NCBI GenBank assembly: GCA_937900165.1
Contig: CALCCX010000277.1
Location: 1 to 5,964 of the forward strand
Direction: 5' to 3'
From: an uncultured Acidimicrobiia bacterium
Lineage (GTDB): Bacteria; Actinomycetota; Acidimicrobiia; Spongiisociales; Spongiisociaceae
Length of the DNA: 5,964 bases
Of this stretch, positions 5,224-5,964 are shown one piece after another. Made by a program: the position numbers and the translations under genes. The first letter of the stretch is position 1; each line of letters opens with the position of its first letter. The notes beneath the pieces were generated by a model. It was not told where the DNA came from. It worked only from the letters and a program-made list of their open reading frames with translations, and ran no database searches.

Positions 5224-5964
5224 TCAGCCATTGAGCGAGCCGGCGCCGAGCCCTCGCACGACAAAGCGGGCTGAACGCGAAAAGAATTCGAAGATCCGGG
5301 AAAGAAAATCACCGAATCAGATTCCACGATCATGACAAGTTCAGGTATGTTCCAACAGCCGATCTCCGCATTCCCCTCGGAGGTCGCGAAAACCAAGTAT
5401 CCTGGATGTCGGCGATGTCGACCCGAAATGCACCTACCGCTGGCACATACAAATGTCACACCCCCAAGATACGGTCTATCTTCAATGATCGAACGTACGT
5501 TCGATACAATGTGGTTATGTGCAATCAGATCTCGGTCCTGGACCGGGCTCTGGTATCGGACGAAGGCGGCGGGCTGGATGCACCGGGCACAGACCTTCAG
5601 ACAATCGAAGATCACATCTGGCGGATGGCAGATGCCGACCTGAAAGAGGCGGCGATCGAAGCCAGAAAGCTGATCGACCGATCCCATGTGGAGCTCGCGC
5701 TCCTCGTTCGTGAGATCGATCGGCGGAACCTCCCCGAACTCGAGCAGCAGGTCACCCTTCTGGATCCCGGCCCGCCGCGCCGGTGATCCCTCCTGCACCG
5801 CCTCCACATACAATCCCACCCCCGGCCTGAGACCGCGCCGCTTCGCCGCATCTTCGTCGCGGACGGCGGCGGTGACACCCAGACGCACCATCTTCCCGAA
5901 CCGACGGATCATGCGGACCGCGTACATCACCTGATCCGCCGGGACCGCGACGTTATATCGGCAG
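5220..5964 (-). CDS. HtrA/DegP-like serine protease fragment: end of protease domain plus part of PDZ; only about 5715-5964 looks native
   Basis: The frame is open at the right edge, so the gene's 5' part lies outside the window. From the edge the peptide reads RYNVAVPADQVMYAVRMIRR, then FGKMVRLGVTAAVRDEDAAK and on to a PDZ-like GVGLYVEAVQEGSPARRAGI followed by QKGDLLLEFGEVPP. This matches trypsin-like HtrA proteases, where the last protease strand (FAIP-type, here VAVP) is followed by a V-x-x-L(I)-G-V linker and a PDZ domain with GSPA..AG...GD. Catalytic His, Asp and Ser would be upstream and cannot be seen. PDZ similarity covers only about half of the domain and ends near 5715. The remaining frame down to the TGA at 5220 is antisense to the DUF222 gene and its promoter and has no recognisable sequence. 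Such proteases are usually exported or membrane-anchored quality-control enzymes. The GTG at 5930 is internal, not the true start. Confidence 0.62.
   Translation of the reverse strand, partial: CRYNVAVPADQVMYAVRMIRRFGKMVRLGVTAAVRDEDAAKRRGLRPGVGLYVEAVQEGSPARRAGIQKGDLLLEFGEVPPIDLTNEERELHMGSVDQLSGFDRRLFQVGICHPPDVIFDCLKVCARCIQPAAFVRYQSPVQDRDLIAHNHIVSNVRSIIEDRPYLGGVTFVCASGRCISGRHRRHPGYLVFATSEGNAEIGCWNIPELVMIVESDSVIFFPGSSNSFRVQPALSCEGSAPARSMAD
5224..5487. other. Divergent intergenic region between the repair operon and the DUF222 gene
   Basis: This 264-base stretch separates the two outward-facing promoters. I see no RNA gene or convincing small CDS in it. Plus-strand frames crossing it, such as 5332-5643, run through the SOS box and into the DUF222 gene in another frame and lack family resemblance. 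The minus-strand frame that covers it is a read-through of the truncated protease frame and has no coding character here. Base composition is less GC-biased than in the flanking genes, fitting non-coding DNA. Confidence 0.5.
5481..5510 (+). promoter_or_regulatory. LexA-covered promoter of the DUF222 gene
   Basis: The -10 hexamer is TACAAT at 5505-5510 (five of six matches). The -35 position at 5481-5486 (TTCAAT, 18-base spacing) is weak, three of six. The SOS palindrome fills the spacer. The expected transcription start, about 7 bases past the -10, is at or next to the A of the ATG at 5517, implying a leaderless mRNA and favouring ATG 5517 over the GTG at 5511. Confidence 0.6.
5488..5505. promoter_or_regulatory. 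LexA SOS box (perfect 18-bp palindrome)
   Basis: The sequence ATCGAACGTACGTTCGAT is its own reverse complement over 18 bases. Its core TCGAAC-N4-GTTCGA equals the mycobacterial LexA-binding consensus and contains the general Gram-positive GAAC-N4-GTTC core. It sits directly against the -10 hexamer TACAAT (5505-5510) and 11 bases before the DUF222 start codon, where bound LexA would block RNA polymerase. I found no second box of this type in the window. Confidence 0.88.
5517..5786 (+). CDS. N-terminal fragment of a DUF222 / 13E12-type protein (usually HNH endonuclease), cut short
   Basis: The 89-codon frame starts at an ATG placed for leaderless expression behind an SOS-box promoter. Residues about 28-71 resemble the start of the DUF222 domain of actinobacterial 13E12-repeat proteins: an acidic helix followed by ADADLKEAAIEARKLIDRSHVEL-type sequence, split as ADADLKEAAIEAR (38-50) and KLIDRSHVELALLVREIDRR (51-70). 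Full members run to several hundred residues and usually end in an HNH nuclease domain. Here similarity stops near N71 (about 5729), and residues 72-89 (PELEQQVTLLDPGPPRR) are the antisense of the neighbouring PDZ coding sequence. The HNH part and most of DUF222 are therefore missing, through either real rearrangement or a chimeric join. In mycobacteria several 13E12-family genes carry SOS boxes, which agrees with the upstream palindrome. The role of these proteins is not well established. The family call rests on pattern memory of a short segment. Confidence 0.6.
   Translation: MCNQISVLDRALVSDEGGGLDAPGTDLQTIEDHIWRMADADLKEAAIEARKLIDRSHVELALLVREIDRRNLPELEQQVTLLDPGPPRR
5706..5735. other. Tail-to-tail breakpoint joining DUF222 and HtrA fragments
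   Basis: Plus-strand DUF222 similarity ends at about 5727 and minus-strand PDZ similarity begins at about 5715, so two unrelated genes on opposite strands meet with both 3' ends missing. The overlap contains the 8-base palindrome GATCGATC (5714-5721), a plausible microhomology for the join. It may be an assembly, PCR or amplification chimera, or a true inversion breakpoint. The adapter at the other contig end makes an artefact a serious possibility. Confidence 0.55.

Noticed and set aside
5332..5643. Plus-strand ATG frame of 103 codons
   Set aside because: It reads across the SOS box and promoter and then through the DUF222 start in a different frame. The DUF222 frame has both homology and promoter support.
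5220..5714. C-terminal two thirds of the minus-strand protease frame as a genuine novel domain
   Set aside because: It is antisense to the DUF222 fragment, the SOS box and the intergenic region, and the peptide has no recognisable sequence. Chance read-through is simpler.

Overview
The window looks like a complete short contig from a high-GC bacterium, most likely an actinobacterium, possibly of the Acidimicrobiia type. The support is indirect: GC-rich codon third positions, an SOS box of the mycobacterial form, a DUF222/13E12-type gene, and two promoters placed so that transcripts would start at or next to the start codon. The first 28 bases are not genomic. They match the end of the Illumina TruSeq adapter, so the left edge is a library artefact.

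Layout from left to right: adapter (1-28); a stretch with no recognisable gene (29-365); a complete minus-strand pyruvate phosphate dikinase gene (366-3026); a 142-base gap; a complete minus-strand gene (3169-4986) for a 605-residue protein joining an endonuclease IV-like TIM barrel to a LigD-type polymerase domain; a 63-codon minus-strand ORF just upstream of it (4996-5187), with a good sigma70-type promoter at 5196-5223; a 264-base divergent intergenic region; and a plus-strand SOS box and promoter driving the start of a DUF222 gene (from 5517). About 70 codons into the DUF222 gene the sequence switches abruptly, near an 8-bp palindrome, into the minus-strand coding sequence of an HtrA/DegP-type protease PDZ region, which runs off the right edge. 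Both genes are cut at this point, tail to tail.

The most interesting feature is the endonuclease IV-PolDom fusion. It would put abasic-site or 3'-end cleaning and 5'-phosphate-dependent gap filling in one polypeptide. This resembles LigD, where an end-cleaning phosphoesterase is joined to the polymerase, but the cleaning module here is unrelated and no ligase domain is present. It appears to be expressed from a nearly leaderless transcript and translated after a small upstream ORF. A DUF222 gene under an apparent LexA box starts on the other side of the shared intergenic region. The ppdK gene is a metabolic neighbour in the same direction, with no evident functional link.
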